Assembly (NCBI GenBank): GCA_028724905.1
Contig: JAQYTG010000009.1
Coordinates: forward strand, 1 to 48,272
DNA from: Actinomycetaceae bacterium
GTDB taxonomy: Bacteria; Actinomycetota; Actinomycetes; Actinomycetales; Actinomycetaceae
Length of the DNA: 48,272 nucleotides
Direction of reading: 5' to 3'
Shown: piece by piece, positions 33,229 through 42,196 of the stretch
How positions within the stretch are numbered: position 1 is the first letter of the stretch
How the letters are laid out: each line of letters opens with the position of its first letter
Program-made: the position numbers and the translations under genes
Notes under the pieces: model-generated
The model's input: only the letters and a program-made list of their open reading frames with translations
Told to the model about the DNA's origin: nothing
Database searches by the model: none

Positions 33229-35543
33229 CGGTGACCGCGGTGGGTACAGATGCTCGATTAGTAGGGCCAGCGTTAGCAGTATGGGCAGTGACGGCGATCC
33301 CCAATTTACATTGGTATAGCTGGATGTTTACAGTCGTAATTTTCGCTGTGGCGGCGGCTATCGGGGCTGGATATTCTCGATATTCCAGGCGAGCTAAGAG
33401 CGCGGGGTCTGCCATCAGCAGCGTTTCTACGCGCAGCCTACAGGTATCTAATCTCTATTCGTTGGCAGATACTCAAGAGGGATCCAGGCCAGGGAGTTCG
33501 CCATCGCTGGCAGCGCACGTCGCGACGCTTCCGCAATTGCTAAGGGCGCTGCGCATCGAGATGTTTCCGCAATCACTAAGGGCACCATTGTCGGTATCAG
33601 CGGCGCCCAGCTTAGCTGCGCTTGCACTGAGCGTCGCAGCGGCGGGTATTGCCCGCGAAATTCACGCCGTATTCTCCGAAGAATCACTGAATTTTCAGCA
33701 GCTATGCGAGTCTTGGCTCTCCAGGGCAGATACTCCTGTGGGAAGTTGGGCCGCTACTCGGCGCGATGAGCTACTTCGAGCCGTGGCTGATTTTCCACCC
33801 TATGCGCGAGGTCTTGTACCTGGGGTAGTGGTTGGAGATGACTCAGCTTTGCCCTATGAGAGCGTGGATATGATGCGAATGCTGGGATTGAGCCACGTGA
33901 CGGCTGTCTCTGGAGCGCACGTGAGTTTAGTTTTTGGCATCGTGATAGGGGTATGTGGGAAACGTCATCCCGCTGTCACGGCGGCGCTGGCTATGGCCTC
34001 TCTCTACATTCTCATTCATCTTGTGGGGCCTCAGGCTTCTGTGCTGCGGGCGGGGATGATGGGAGTATTGATGGCTGTGGCCATCGGGCTCAGACGCCGA
34101 GCCAGTGCTCTGCCGCTAGTGTGTATCGCCGTCATAGCGGCGTGCCTGTGTTTTCCGCGGTTGGCGACGTCACTGGGTTTTGAGCTCTCGGCGTGCACGA
34201 CGGCTGCTATCGTGCTTGCCGGATATCCCTTCAGTGTGCGTATCGGGCGGTTTATGCCGCAATTTTGTGCGCAAGCGTTGGCATTGCCGCTGGTGGCAGG
34301 CCTGGCTAGCGTACCTCTCGTTGTGGGAATTCAAAAAGAGAGTTCGGTGTGGACTGTGCTAGCTAATGTGGCTGTGGCTCCGGTGATCGCTCCGCTGACG
34401 TTGTGCGGGCTGGCTGCCGCAGTGCTGGTGCCCGCTGCCGCTCCGGTCACTCACGCGCTTCTCCTCATTTGCGCTGGATGTGCGTGGTGGATGGCCGAGG
34501 TGGCGGAATTTTTCGCGCGAATGCCAGGCTCTCACGTGAGCGTAGAGGTGGCGGCTGGATTCAATATACTGCTAGTGCTGATGCTATGGGGATGTGGACG
34601 CAGTAAACGGAAGAGAAAGGCGGAGCATAGAGAAAGTTGGCTGGGCACAATAAGTGGGGCGCGGGCACTGGTGGCTCGTTCTCTCACCGCCGTGACGGCA
34701 TTCGGCGCAGTGGCAGCGGTGGTGGCAGTGATGTTGTGGGTGACGCCGATTGGCACGTGGATACAGTCACCTCTTTGGCTGCCGTTTGGGGCTGCGCGCA
34801 TTGATCCGCACTGGGAAATAGTGCAGTGCGATGTGGGGCAAGGATCAGCTTTGCTGGCACGCCGACGTGGCTCCACCGTACTCATTGATACCGGATCTGA
34901 GAGCGGGCGCGTCGATCAGTGCCTGCGCAATGCCCGCGTGCGTCACATTGACTTGCTGATCCTCTCGCATTTCGACGCTGATCATGTTCGCGGATTGGAA
35001 AGGGTACTGGGCGAGGCGCGTGTAGATGCGGTGTGGGTGAGTGGCAATCCCCATCCTATGAGTAATTCCAGTTGGGTTCGTGCGCTGTGCGCGCGAGCGG
35101 GAGTTGGTATGCGTGTCGTCACGGCAGGGGAAAGCTATGGTGGGTGGCTCTGGGTGGAAAGCCCCGCGAATCCGCTTGCCCATGAGAGCACCGCCAACGA
35201 TGACTCTTTAGTGGTGCGCCTGCGCACGCAGCACTATTCAGTGCTGGCACTGGCGGATGTGTCAGCTGAGATTCAAGATAGTCTCGCGCGTGATGAAAAG
35301 CCTGCAGATATTGTGATTGTGGCTCATCATGGAGCAGCTAGCCAATCTCGGAGGCTTGCGGCAGCACTCACACCTCAGGTGGCACTCTTTTCAGTGGGGG
35401 AAAACTCTTATGGACATCCCACTGAGCGAGCAATGCACGTGTGGGATGCACCGATTGTGGCTAACACTCGAATATGCGGATGGATTAGCGTGACGCCAGC
35501 AGGGGTGAGTTCGCAGCATACGTGCAAGCTCACTGGCTCCTAA
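33225..35543 (+). CDS. comEC: ComEC/Rec2 DNA-uptake channel
   Basis: The polytopic channel that passes single-stranded DNA into the cytosol during transformation. Of its 772 aa, the first about 500 carry around ten hydrophobic helices and the competence domain, with VTAVSGAHVSLVFGIVIG (about 226-243) as the hallmark. The last about 240 form a metallo-beta-lactamase-like domain: CDVGQGSALLARRRGSTVLI, then DTGSESGR, then ILSHFDADHVRGLERV (the HxDxDH metal motif), and VAHHGAASQSRRLAAAL. The GTG start at 33225 overlaps the comEA stop (GTGA). comEA, comEC and holA in this order is the standard bacterial cluster, and the gene appears complete with no frameshift. Confidence 0.94.
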   Translation: MTVTAVGTDARLVGPALAVWAVTAIPNLHWYSWMFTVVIFAVAAAIGAGYSRYSRRAKSAGSAISSVSTRSLQVSNLYSLADTQEGSRPGSSPSLAAHVATLPQLLRALRIEMFPQSLRAPLSVSAAPSLAALALSVAAAGIAREIHAVFSEESLNFQQLCESWLSRADTPVGSWAATRRDELLRAVADFPPYARGLVPGVVVGDDSALPYESVDMMRMLGLSHVTAVSGAHVSLVFGIVIGVCGKRHPAVTAALAMASLYILIHLVGPQASVLRAGMMGVLMAVAIGLRRRASALPLVCIAVIAACLCFPRLATSLGFELSACTTAAIVLAGYPFSVRIGRFMPQFCAQALALPLVAGLASVPLVVGIQKESSVWTVLANVAVAPVIAPLTLCGLAAAVLVPAAAPVTHALLLICAGCAWWMAEVAEFFARMPGSHVSVEVAAGFNILLVLMLWGCGRSKRKRKAEHRESWLGTISGARALVARSLTAVTAFGAVAAVVAVMLWVTPIGTWIQSPLWLPFGAARIDPHWEIVQCDVGQGSALLARRRGSTVLIDTGSESGRVDQCLRNARVRHIDLLILSHFDADHVRGLERVLGEARVDAVWVSGNPHPMSNSSWVRALCARAGVGMRVVTAGESYGGWLWVESPANPLAHESTANDDSLVVRLRTQHYSVLALADVSAEIQDSLARDEKPADIVIVAHHGAASQSRRLAAALTPQVALFSVGENSYGHPTERAMHVWDAPIVANTRICGWISVTPAGVSSQHTCKLTGS

Positions 35544-36017
35544 CTTTGCCAGCGTGATATGTCTGCCACTCAGGCCGGCGTGCTTGATCTGGCCTGGCGT
35601 GGGCGGGGCAGAAACTAACGTCGAGCCGCAAGAGCCTCAACTTTGAATGCATCGTAGCGAATGTCGAGGTGTCATAGCGCTAGTTTGGGAAGTGCATCAG
35701 CATACGAAATAGCTTCAGTGTGGGAAGCGCCGGTCAGGTGCGAGATGGCGTAGAGCAGAAAAGGGGCATAGCGATGCTGAGCTGGCACGGTACATGGCGT
35801 TGAGGTAGGAATCGAGGTTGGGCTGATATAGCGCAGGACGCGAGTGGCGCGGAATCTAGGGATCGCATCAACACCTGATTGTGGAAACAGGTTATAGCGT
35901 CAAGTGTCGAAATTGCGTCGAGCGTAAGTGAAGATAGCGGCGTATATCGTTGAGCGTACGAAATAGTGCTAGCTACGAAATAGCGCTGAGCACGGAAAGA
36001 GATGAAATAATAGGGGG
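35544..36017. repeat. 474-bp intergenic region between comEC and holA
   Basis: No gene is seen. Phrases based on TACGAAATAGYGCT (near 35958 and 35975) and an earlier GCATACGAAATAGCTTCAGTG (near 35701) repeat. TATAGCGC and GAGGTGT phrases recur between 35660 and 35850. The sequence is A-rich compared with the flanking genes. rpsT, often found next to holA, is absent. Confidence 0.4.
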
Positions 36018-36995
36018 GTGAACCAATGGGATGATGTTGAGCTAGCTCCGGTTATGCTGGTGAAAAGTGCCGAGCCGGTTTTTGCAGATCGGGCTGTCGA
36101 TGCGTTGAAAGCGAGAGTGCGCCAGCGCGATCCGCAGGTGGTCATCACTGCTCTTGATGCGGCCACGTATGAGCCGCATCGTCTGGAGATGCTCGCCAGC
36201 CCCTCGCTTTTTTCGGAACCGCGGGCAATCGTGATTGGCAATCTCGAACAGCTGAACTCTGCGCTTGAGAGTGATGTGTTGGAGTATATAACGTCTCCCG
36301 CCGCCGATGTGGTGCTTATCTTGCGGCATAACGGCGGAGCTAAGGGGAAAAAGATCCTTACGGCGCTCGCGGACAAAGTACCGACGATCACCATTGCTCA
36401 GGTGAAAAAAGCCGCGGACAAGGCGAAAGCCGTGCAAGCGGATGTTCGGGCAGCGGGTAGAGCGATCACGCCGCAGGCGGTCAGCGCGCTCATGGATGCC
36501 TTGGGGTCAGATCTGCGAGAGCTGCTCGTGGGAGTGCGCCAGCTGCTAACGGATGTTTCTGGCACGATAGACGAGCAGGCAGTTCACACGTATTTTTCCG
36601 GCCGTATTGAGGCGACAGGATTCAACGTAGCTGATGCCGTGCTTGCGCGGAACACAGGGAGAGCGATTGAACTAGCTCGACACGCCATGAGTACTGGTGT
36701 GGCTCCGGCCGCAATCGTCTCTGCGATGGCCGTCAGCATTCGCCGACTGGCTCATATAGCGGCGTTGAGGGAAAGTGGAGATTCTGTACTTGCCCAGCGC
36801 GTCAAGCTGAATTATCCCACGTGGCAGCGGGATCGAGCACAGCGCGATCTGCGATTGTGGAGTGAAAACGGTTTGAGGGAGGCCATTGTGGCATTAGCTC
36901 AAGCTGATGAAGACGTAAAAGGTGCTTCTCGTGATCCGGCTTTTGGCGTCGAAAAAGCGATCATCGCCTTGGGGCGGGCGCGCCGATCTCGATAG
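36018..36995 (+). CDS. holA: DNA polymerase III subunit delta
   Basis: The clamp-loader subunit that opens the sliding clamp, 325 aa (family about 310-345). The N-terminal domain I has VMLVKSAEPVFADRAVDAL in the position of the usual LVxGxExxLxxRA motif. LASPSLFSEPRAIVIGNLEQ (about 59-78) is the conserved SLFxxxRxVVV stretch. Domain II (LILRHNGGAKGKKILTAL) and the C-terminal collar (AELARHAMSTGVAPAAIVSA-like region, about 215-240) follow. GTG 36018 is used; the run of Gs before it is very close, so a start at ATG 36054 cannot be excluded. It follows comEA-comEC as in most bacteria. Confidence 0.9.
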   Translation: MNQWDDVELAPVMLVKSAEPVFADRAVDALKARVRQRDPQVVITALDAATYEPHRLEMLASPSLFSEPRAIVIGNLEQLNSALESDVLEYITSPAADVVLILRHNGGAKGKKILTALADKVPTITIAQVKKAADKAKAVQADVRAAGRAITPQAVSALMDALGSDLRELLVGVRQLLTDVSGTIDEQAVHTYFSGRIEATGFNVADAVLARNTGRAIELARHAMSTGVAPAAIVSAMAVSIRRLAHIAALRESGDSVLAQRVKLNYPTWQRDRAQRDLRLWSENGLREAIVALAQADEDVKGASRDPAFGVEKAIIALGRARRSR

Positions 36996-37021
36996 ATATG
37001 CGCGTTCCGTCCGTCTCTAAC

Positions 37022-37127
37022 TCTCAACCAAGCTGTTTTGCAGGATGCTCAATCTACATCACGTGCTCAATACCGCGGAACGGGTCATTCATCTCAACCA
37101 AGTTGTTTCGTAAAATACTCAATCTAC
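37022..37127 (+). repeat. Two related 36-bp direct repeats around 34 bp
   Basis: TCTCAACCAAGCTGTTTTGC... at 37022-37057 and TCTCAACCAAGTTGTTTCGT... at 37092-37127, both ending CTCAATCTAC, match at 30 of 36 positions; the 34 bases between are unrelated. The length again recalls CRISPR repeats, but six mismatches, only two units and the neighbouring pntA duplication argue for segmental duplication. Confidence 0.5.
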
Positions 37128-37130
37128 CTC

Positions 37131-37231
37131 TCTTGTCGCATCCGCTCCTGATACTGTGGCAAAGCTGGTGAAAATCGGTTACTCCGTGTGCGTTGAGTAC
37201 GCAGCGGGGGAGAAAGCCAGTTTTCCGATGC
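37131..37231 (+). pseudogene. Decayed duplicate of the pntA 5' coding region
   Basis: About 101 bases match pntA 37582-37684 (codons about 15-48) with five substitutions and one single-base deletion in a run of C (TTTTCC against TTTTCCC). The copy has no start codon or ribosome site, cannot encode a protein, and lies 451 bp upstream of the original in the same orientation. The roughly 94% identity indicates a recent duplication. Confidence 0.85.
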
Positions 37232-37540
37232 TCAATCCATCTATGCGGCTCACGCAACTAGTCTGGGATGCTCGAAGCATCCGTCTTGGTTACCCATCTG
37301 CATTGCAGTTGATCTGAGGCATGGGGCGTTGGCATGGCAAGGGTCAGGATGCAATCTGGGTACCCGAAAAATCCACAGCTCCTGATGTGTGAGCGGGGTG
37401 GCTAAGATAGTTGAGAAACGGCTGCAAGAACGTGATATTTAGTTGGTATTTTGGCTAAGCTGGAGGCGTGCGCGGCTTTGGCCGCATCACGACGTCACGC
37501 ATGATCTAAAGCATGATCGACATGATCTAAAGGAGGCATA

Positions 37541-39100
37541 GTGCAAATTGGTGTGCCGCGGGAGCCTGCCCAGGAGCAGACTCTTGTCGCATCCACTCCT
37601 GATACTGTGGCAAAGCTGGTGAAACTCGGCTACTCCGTGTGCGTTGAGCGCGCAGCGGGGGAGAAAGCCAGTTTTCCCGATGCACAGTATGAGGAAGCCG
37701 GAGCGACGCTTGTGAGCCGCGAGGAGGCGTGGGGGGCAGATATCGTCTTATCCCTTGACACTCCGCCAGCGGAATATCTTGATTTGATGAAACCGGATTC
37801 GGTGTTGCTTGCTCGCCTGGCTCCCAGAATTCATCCGCAGACGATTGAGGAGCTTGCAAAGCGAAAGATCACAGGGCTGTCGATGGATATGGTGCCGCGT
37901 ATCTCGCGTGCGCAGAGCATGGATGTGCTGTCTTCGATGGCCAATATCGGCGGATACCGTGCTGTCATTGAAGCTGCTCAGCACTTTGGCCGTCTGTTTA
38001 CCGGCCAGGTGACGGCAGCGGGGAAGATGCCACCAGCCACGATTTACGTGATCGGCGCGGGCGTGGCGGGATTGGCTGCCATCGGCACGGCGCACTCGAT
38101 GGGTGCTATCGTCAATGCCACGGATGTGCGCAATGAAACTGCTGAGCAAGTGGAGTCGATGGGCGCCAATTTCGTGCCGATTCCCGCCCCCGCACAGGAA
38201 TCCTCCGATGGTTATGCTAAGGAAATGACGGAAGATCAAGCACGTGCTGCGCAGGAACTCTACACTGAGCAGGCTGCGAAGAGCGACGTCGTGATCACCA
38301 CTGCCAATGTGCCGGGTCGCAAGAGTCCGGTATTGCTCGATGCCGCAGCCGTAGCTGGCATGAAGCCTGGCTCGGTGATTGTCGATATGGCGGCTGCCAA
38401 CGGTGGGAACTGCGAATTGACGGTGGCTGGCCAGATTATCACCACGGACAATCATGTGACGATCATAGGCCTCACCGATTTAGCTAGTCGTCTTCCTGGG
38501 CAGGCGTCGCAGCTCTATGGGCAGAATCTGGTGAACTTCTTCAAGCTCGCCACCCCTGAGAAAGACGGCGTGCTCACCCTCGATCAGAACGACGAAGTGG
38601 TGCGGCAGATGACGGTGACTCTCGGAGCGACGGTGATGTTCCCGCCGCCACCGGTGCACGTCTCGGCAGCACCAACTGGCCCCAGCAAGGAAGAGTTGGC
38701 AGCTCGGGCAGCTGAAAAAGCGGCGAAAGATGCCGCAGAGGCAAAAGCAAAGAAACGCAACCGCATCATTGGAATCATCGCGGCCGCAATCGTGCTCATC
38801 GCGCTGATTTTCGCTACCCCGCTAGGGATGCTTAATTATTACGTCATTCTGGCACTCGCTATTGTGGTGGGCTTCTACGTGATCACTGCCGTCACGCACT
38901 CCTTGCATACTCCACTGATGAGCGAAACGAACGCTATTTCGGGCATTATTTTGGTGGGTGCGATTATTTCGTTCGTACAGACGGCGAATATCGCCGTGAT
39001 GATTTTGGCATTCATCGCCATTCTGATTGCTTCCATCAACATTTTCGGTGGTTTCTTCGTGACCCATCGAATGTTGCAGATGTTCAAGAAGGGGGACTGA
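37541..39100 (+). CDS. pntA: NAD(P) transhydrogenase subunit alpha
   Basis: With PntB this proton-pumping membrane enzyme transfers hydride between NADH and NADP+. The 519 residues equal the E. coli-type fused alpha chain. The N-terminal half resembles alanine dehydrogenase: [34 protein letters not shown] (about 113-126), and NAD-binding [19 protein letters not shown] (about 171-189). A charged Ala/Lys linker (about 385-405) leads to a C-terminal membrane part with about four helices (about 405-510). The GTG start follows AAAGGAGG by 5 bases, a strong site. The stop is 3 bases before pntB's start, so the two are coupled. Confidence 0.96.
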   Translation: MQIGVPREPAQEQTLVASTPDTVAKLVKLGYSVCVERAAGEKASFPDAQYEEAGATLVSREEAWGADIVLSLDTPPAEYLDLMKPDSVLLARLAPRIHPQTIEELAKRKITGLSMDMVPRISRAQSMDVLSSMANIGGYRAVIEAAQHFGRLFTGQVTAAGKMPPATIYVIGAGVAGLAAIGTAHSMGAIVNATDVRNETAEQVESMGANFVPIPAPAQESSDGYAKEMTEDQARAAQELYTEQAAKSDVVITTANVPGRKSPVLLDAAAVAGMKPGSVIVDMAAANGGNCELTVAGQIITTDNHVTIIGLTDLASRLPGQASQLYGQNLVNFFKLATPEKDGVLTLDQNDEVVRQMTVTLGATVMFPPPPVHVSAAPTGPSKEELAARAAEKAAKDAAEAKAKKRNRIIGIIAAAIVLIALIFATPLGMLNYYVILALAIVVGFYVITAVTHSLHTPLMSETNAISGIILVGAIISFVQTANIAVMILAFIAILIASINIFGGFFVTHRMLQMFKKGD

Positions 39101-39103
39101 TTG

Positions 39104-40612
39104 ATGCTATATCTGATGACTTCCGCTTCGACAGAAACCATTAATTCCGCTTTGGCGACGCTGAACTTTATGAAACATCTGGAGAGTCTCGCGTACCTCG
39201 TGGCGGCTATCCTCTTTATTCTGGCTTTGGCTGGTTTGAGTAGACAAGAGAGTGCTCTTGCTGGCAACCGCCGAGGCGTAATCGGCATGGCGATCGCGCT
39301 GGTAGCCGTGTTACTAGTGAGTTTAGTGACGGCGAGCTACGACGAGGCTGCTAGCGGCAGCGTGGTGTTGAAGCTAGCGTTAATTGTGGTGGCGCTCGCC
39401 GTGGGCGGTGCCATTGGCATCTGGAAAGCTAAGACCGTAGAGATGACGGGGATGCCAGAGTTGATTGCGATGTTGCATTCCTTTGTGGGTCTGGCTGCTG
39501 TGCTGATCGGCTTCAACACTTTTATTGATCTGCTTGGTGATAAAGGCGAGGCATACAGAAGCGCCGGCGAGATGGGATTTCACCTCGGTGAGATCTTCGT
39601 GGGTGTCTTTATCGGTGCTGTCACGTTCACTGGCTCCATCATTGCGTATTTGAAACTCTCGGCGAAGATCAAGGGTGCTCCGCTCACGCTGCCAGGGCGC
39701 AACTGGCTCAATCTCGGTGCTCTCGTGGCTTTCTTCGCGTTGATGGCTTGGTTTATCCTCGCCGATCAGAGCCTTGTGCAGCAGTGGATTGCGCTGGTGT
39801 TGATGACTATCATCGCCCTTGCTTTGGGTCTGCACCTGGTGGCCGCTATTGGCGGTGGCGATATGCCGGTGGTCGTCTCGATGCTGAACTCGTATTCGGG
39901 ATGGGCGGCAGCTGCGGCTGGCTTTATGCTCTCCAATCCGCTGCTCATTATCACCGGCTCGCTGGTGGGCTCCTCCGGTGCTTATCTGAGCTACATCATG
40001 TGCAAGGCAATGAATCGCTCGTTTATGTCGGTGATTCTCGGCGGTTTCGGTTCGGATGGAGCCGTGACTGGAGAGGCGAAAGACTACGGTGAACACCGTG
40101 AGACAACGGCTGCTGAAGTGGCCGAGTTGCTCAAAGGCGCTGCTAGCGTGATGATCACTCCTGGGTACGGGATGGCCGTGGCTCAGGCTCAATATCCGGT
40201 AGCAGAGCTCACTTCTAAATTGCGCGCGCAGGGAGTGGATGTGAGTTTTGGTATTCACCCTGTGGCTGGGCGTCTGCCTGGGCACATGAATGTGCTGCTC
40301 GCGGAGGCAAAAGTTCCTTACGACATCGTTAAAGAGATGGACGAAGTGAACGATGATTTTGCCGATGTGGATGTGGTGTTGGTGATTGGGGCGAACGACA
40401 CCGTGAACCCCGCAGCTGAGGAAGAGGGCTCGCCGATTTCTGGTATGCCGGTGCTCAAGGTGTGGGAGGCCAAGAACGTAGTGGTCTTTAAGCGCTCGAT
40501 GGGCAATGCTGGCTATGCTGGCGTGCAAAATCCGCTGTTCTTCAAGGAGAATACGCAGATGCTGCTCGGCGACGCTAAGGCCTCCGTGGAGGCGATCAGT
40601 GCTGCGTTGTGA
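39104..40612 (+). CDS. pntB: NAD(P) transhydrogenase subunit beta
   Basis: The partner of PntA, 502 aa from ATG 39104, which has AAGGGGG 8 bases upstream. The N-terminal half has about nine transmembrane helices of the proton channel, with [20 protein letters not shown] and [20 protein letters not shown] as conserved landmarks (the latter carries the functional Asp and Asn-Ser-Tyr-Ser region). The C-terminal NADP(H)-binding domain III has [20 protein letters not shown] (about 348-367), [20 protein letters not shown], and [16 protein letters not shown]. In this window it could set the NADPH/NADH ratio together with the Nfn-like enzyme. A T-tailed terminator follows at 40672-40725. Confidence 0.96.
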   Translation: MLYLMTSASTETINSALATLNFMKHLESLAYLVAAILFILALAGLSRQESALAGNRRGVIGMAIALVAVLLVSLVTASYDEAASGSVVLKLALIVVALAVGGAIGIWKAKTVEMTGMPELIAMLHSFVGLAAVLIGFNTFIDLLGDKGEAYRSAGEMGFHLGEIFVGVFIGAVTFTGSIIAYLKLSAKIKGAPLTLPGRNWLNLGALVAFFALMAWFILADQSLVQQWIALVLMTIIALALGLHLVAAIGGGDMPVVVSMLNSYSGWAAAAAGFMLSNPLLIITGSLVGSSGAYLSYIMCKAMNRSFMSVILGGFGSDGAVTGEAKDYGEHRETTAAEVAELLKGAASVMITPGYGMAVAQAQYPVAELTSKLRAQGVDVSFGIHPVAGRLPGHMNVLLAEAKVPYDIVKEMDEVNDDFADVDVVLVIGANDTVNPAAEEEGSPISGMPVLKVWEAKNVVVFKRSMGNAGYAGVQNPLFFKENTQMLLGDAKASVEAISAAL

Positions 40613-40671
40613 TAACTGTTAGCGACTGCGCTGGTGCTCTGATGTGGCTGTAGTTTGGTAGCTGTCGATTG

Positions 40672-40725
40672 TGTCGGAGTGTCGGGGTGATGGTATGTCT
40701 TCATCCCAACACTCCGACATTTTTC
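40672..40725 (+). terminator. Rho-independent terminator after pntAB
   Basis: TGTCGGAGTGT and GGGGTGA pair with TCATCCC and AACACTCCGACA around a short loop, followed by TTTTTC. The stem is nearly perfect, with a single bulge. Its position 60 bases past the pntB stop fits the end of the pntAB transcript. Confidence 0.85.
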
Positions 40726-40862
40726 TATGGTTTTAGCTACGCTCTGAGGCTGTTATGGTGCCGAGGGCGCTATGATGCCGAGGCGGGGGCCGGTACATTC
40801 TTAGCCCTGAACTGATCCGAATACCTTACCCTCATGATCAACTCCTACCCGCACCACCAACA

Positions 40863-41378
40863 ATGACATACTCAGCGTCAACCAAACCCACAACAGACCC
40901 AAGGACGGTTCATCTCCCCAGCGTACGAGGCTTAGATTTAGTAAGTCCAAGTAACATTCCAGAGGCTATCTCTGGGGAGGAATGTCAGCAAGGACTCCTC
41001 ATGCCCGATTTTACCCTACCCGCATATCCCAATGTCTCTTCTGCTAGTGGAGTTTCATTTGAGGAGTGGGAACACTGCGTTGAAGATCTCCAAAACTCTT
41101 GGCACGAACAACGCTTCGATCAAAAAACCGATTACGCCACCCCATTTACGCATCTTGGTGGGCACTCGTGGAATGGAAAGATAGGAATTGAAGAACTACT
41201 CCAGACCGTTCTTCCTATCGCTGATTCTGATACGCATGTTTTACTGGCAACAGTAGAATCTTGGACTGCACTTAATGGCTGGTTTGGGGACGCTGGAAAT
41301 CTAGAAGTATGGATTCGACAAAGCGACTTAACGAAGCTTGATTTCTCCCATGTATGGTGTCTAATCCGAACCGACTAG
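40863..41378 (+). CDS. Compact YwqG/DUF1963-family protein
   Basis: The 171-aa product ends with the pattern of the DUF1963 (YwqG) family: THLGGHSW (about 96-103), a hydrophobic LLATVESW in the place of the LLQxDSD strand, GWFGDAGNLEVWIRQSDLTK (about 138-157) and DFSHVWCLIRTD. Relatives are about 250-300 aa, so it is a short form with a different N-terminal half (hydrophilic, Pro/Ser/Thr-rich). The role of the family is unknown; some members sit near toxin-immunity loci. No Shine-Dalgarno precedes ATG 40863. The lower GC and the strong terminators on both sides mark it as an isolated accessory gene. Confidence 0.7.
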   Translation: MTYSASTKPTTDPRTVHLPSVRGLDLVSPSNIPEAISGEECQQGLLMPDFTLPAYPNVSSASGVSFEEWEHCVEDLQNSWHEQRFDQKTDYATPFTHLGGHSWNGKIGIEELLQTVLPIADSDTHVLLATVESWTALNGWFGDAGNLEVWIRQSDLTKLDFSHVWCLIRTD

Positions 41379-41395
41379 AGCACACTGATTCCACA

Positions 41396-41437
41396 TGAGG
41401 GTAGCTGACAATAATTGTTAGCTACCCTCATCTTCTT
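41396..41437. terminator. Terminator after the DUF1963 gene
   Basis: ATGAGGGTAGCT pairs perfectly with AGCTACCCTCAT (12 bp), extended inward by ACAAT and ATTGT. CTTCTT follows on the plus strand. The near-perfect symmetry could also work in the other direction. Confidence 0.75.
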
Positions 41438-41611
41438 AGGTAGGGGCGGTCGAATCTCTACCGGGTGAGTGCCTGGACAGCGAGCTCGGCCCTCCGCGTG
41501 CGAAAAGTTGAAATCAAACGGGTATATTACCCTGCACGTCATCCATTGATACTATGAACAGGAGACACTATATTTTGATTATACGATTTGGCTGTGATTT
41601 AAGGGGTAGCG

Positions 41612-42196
41612 ATGTTGCTATCAAAGAAAGCGCGCTCCAGCGTGGTCGTTGCCATTCTTTTCGTTCTGTCTTCAACGGGAGTACCCGCCTACGCAGCAAC
41701 CAATGGGAATCCCGTAGATCTGGGCATCGCCACAGGTAACGACTCCTATGTTGGAACTCTCGATGGTAGTGCGATACATTCTCATACCCTAGTCGGCGCT
41801 AGTGTTCTCGGTGCCGATAGAACAGATACTGTTGCATTGCGGGCAAACACATTCATTGGAAAGGTTACAGCTCACTGGCCGCACAAGTCTGGTAGCCAAG
41901 CTTCTGGACATGTGACATGGGAGTTGAAATGGGGTTCGGCCCCAAAGCTGAGAACAACATCGGAACTGTGGAGCTATAGCAATGGGAGTTGGGTCAAACG
42001 TGCATCAGCGACTGCAACAGTGTGGCCCTCAAATATGCAAGGGGCCTCCGGTCGTGGCAGAGCTACTGTGGCACGTGCGAATTGCAAAGGGTCAAAGAGT
42101 ACACAATGGTTTACTGTTGGAAAGCTCTATGCTCCAGGGGCGATTAAACCTTACGGCACACACCGTTCCGCAATCAGAACTTTGAATTGTGGATAA
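41612..42196 (+). CDS. Secreted protein of unknown function
   Basis: A 194-aa product with a clear Sec signal peptide: basic start (LLSKKAR), hydrophobic core (VVVAILFVLSSTGV) and a cleavage site after PAYA (about residue 28). The mature part is Ser/Thr/Gly/Trp-rich and beta-like (for example HVTWELKWGSAPKLRTTSEL), with a repeated aromatic pattern and two cysteines (ARANCKG and the C-terminal RTLNCG), possibly forming one disulfide. It ends two residues after the second cysteine. I do not recognise a family; the features would suit a bacteriocin-like or cell-surface binding protein. The next gene overlaps its stop by 8 bases. Confidence 0.65.
   Translation: MLLSKKARSSVVVAILFVLSSTGVPAYAATNGNPVDLGIATGNDSYVGTLDGSAIHSHTLVGASVLGADRTDTVALRANTFIGKVTAHWPHKSGSQASGHVTWELKWGSAPKLRTTSELWSYSNGSWVKRASATATVWPSNMQGASGRGRATVARANCKGSKSTQWFTVGKLYAPGAIKPYGTHRSAIRTLNCG

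Larger units (their letters stand above)
36996..37540. other. 545-bp gap with a duplicated piece of pntA
   Basis: There is no intact gene. From left to right it holds two 36-bp related repeats (37022-37127), a decayed copy of the pntA 5' coding end (37131-37231), further GATGCTC and AATCTAC phrases (37227-37275), and a stretch with ATCTGGGTACCC and GTTACCCATCTG. The pntA promoter and its strong ribosome site (AAAGGAGG) lie in the last 100 bases. Confidence 0.7.

Noticed and set aside
37022..37127. Second CRISPR-like repeat pair
   Set aside because: Only 30 of 36 positions match and the pair adjoins a known segmental duplication, so duplication explains it better than an array.
37748..38455. 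Minus-strand open frame antisense to pntA
   Set aside because: Same reasoning; the composition is that of an antisense shadow and pntA motifs are clear on the plus strand.
39380..40528. Long minus-strand open frame (382 codons) antisense to pntB
   Set aside because: It mirrors a strongly coding gene, is rich in His, Arg and Ser, has no ribosome site, and matches no known family. It is the shadow of pntB codon usage.
41440..41465. Possible tRNA T-arm (GGGGCGGTCGAATCTCTACC)
   Set aside because: The stem pairs poorly and no acceptor, D or anticodon arms are found around it.
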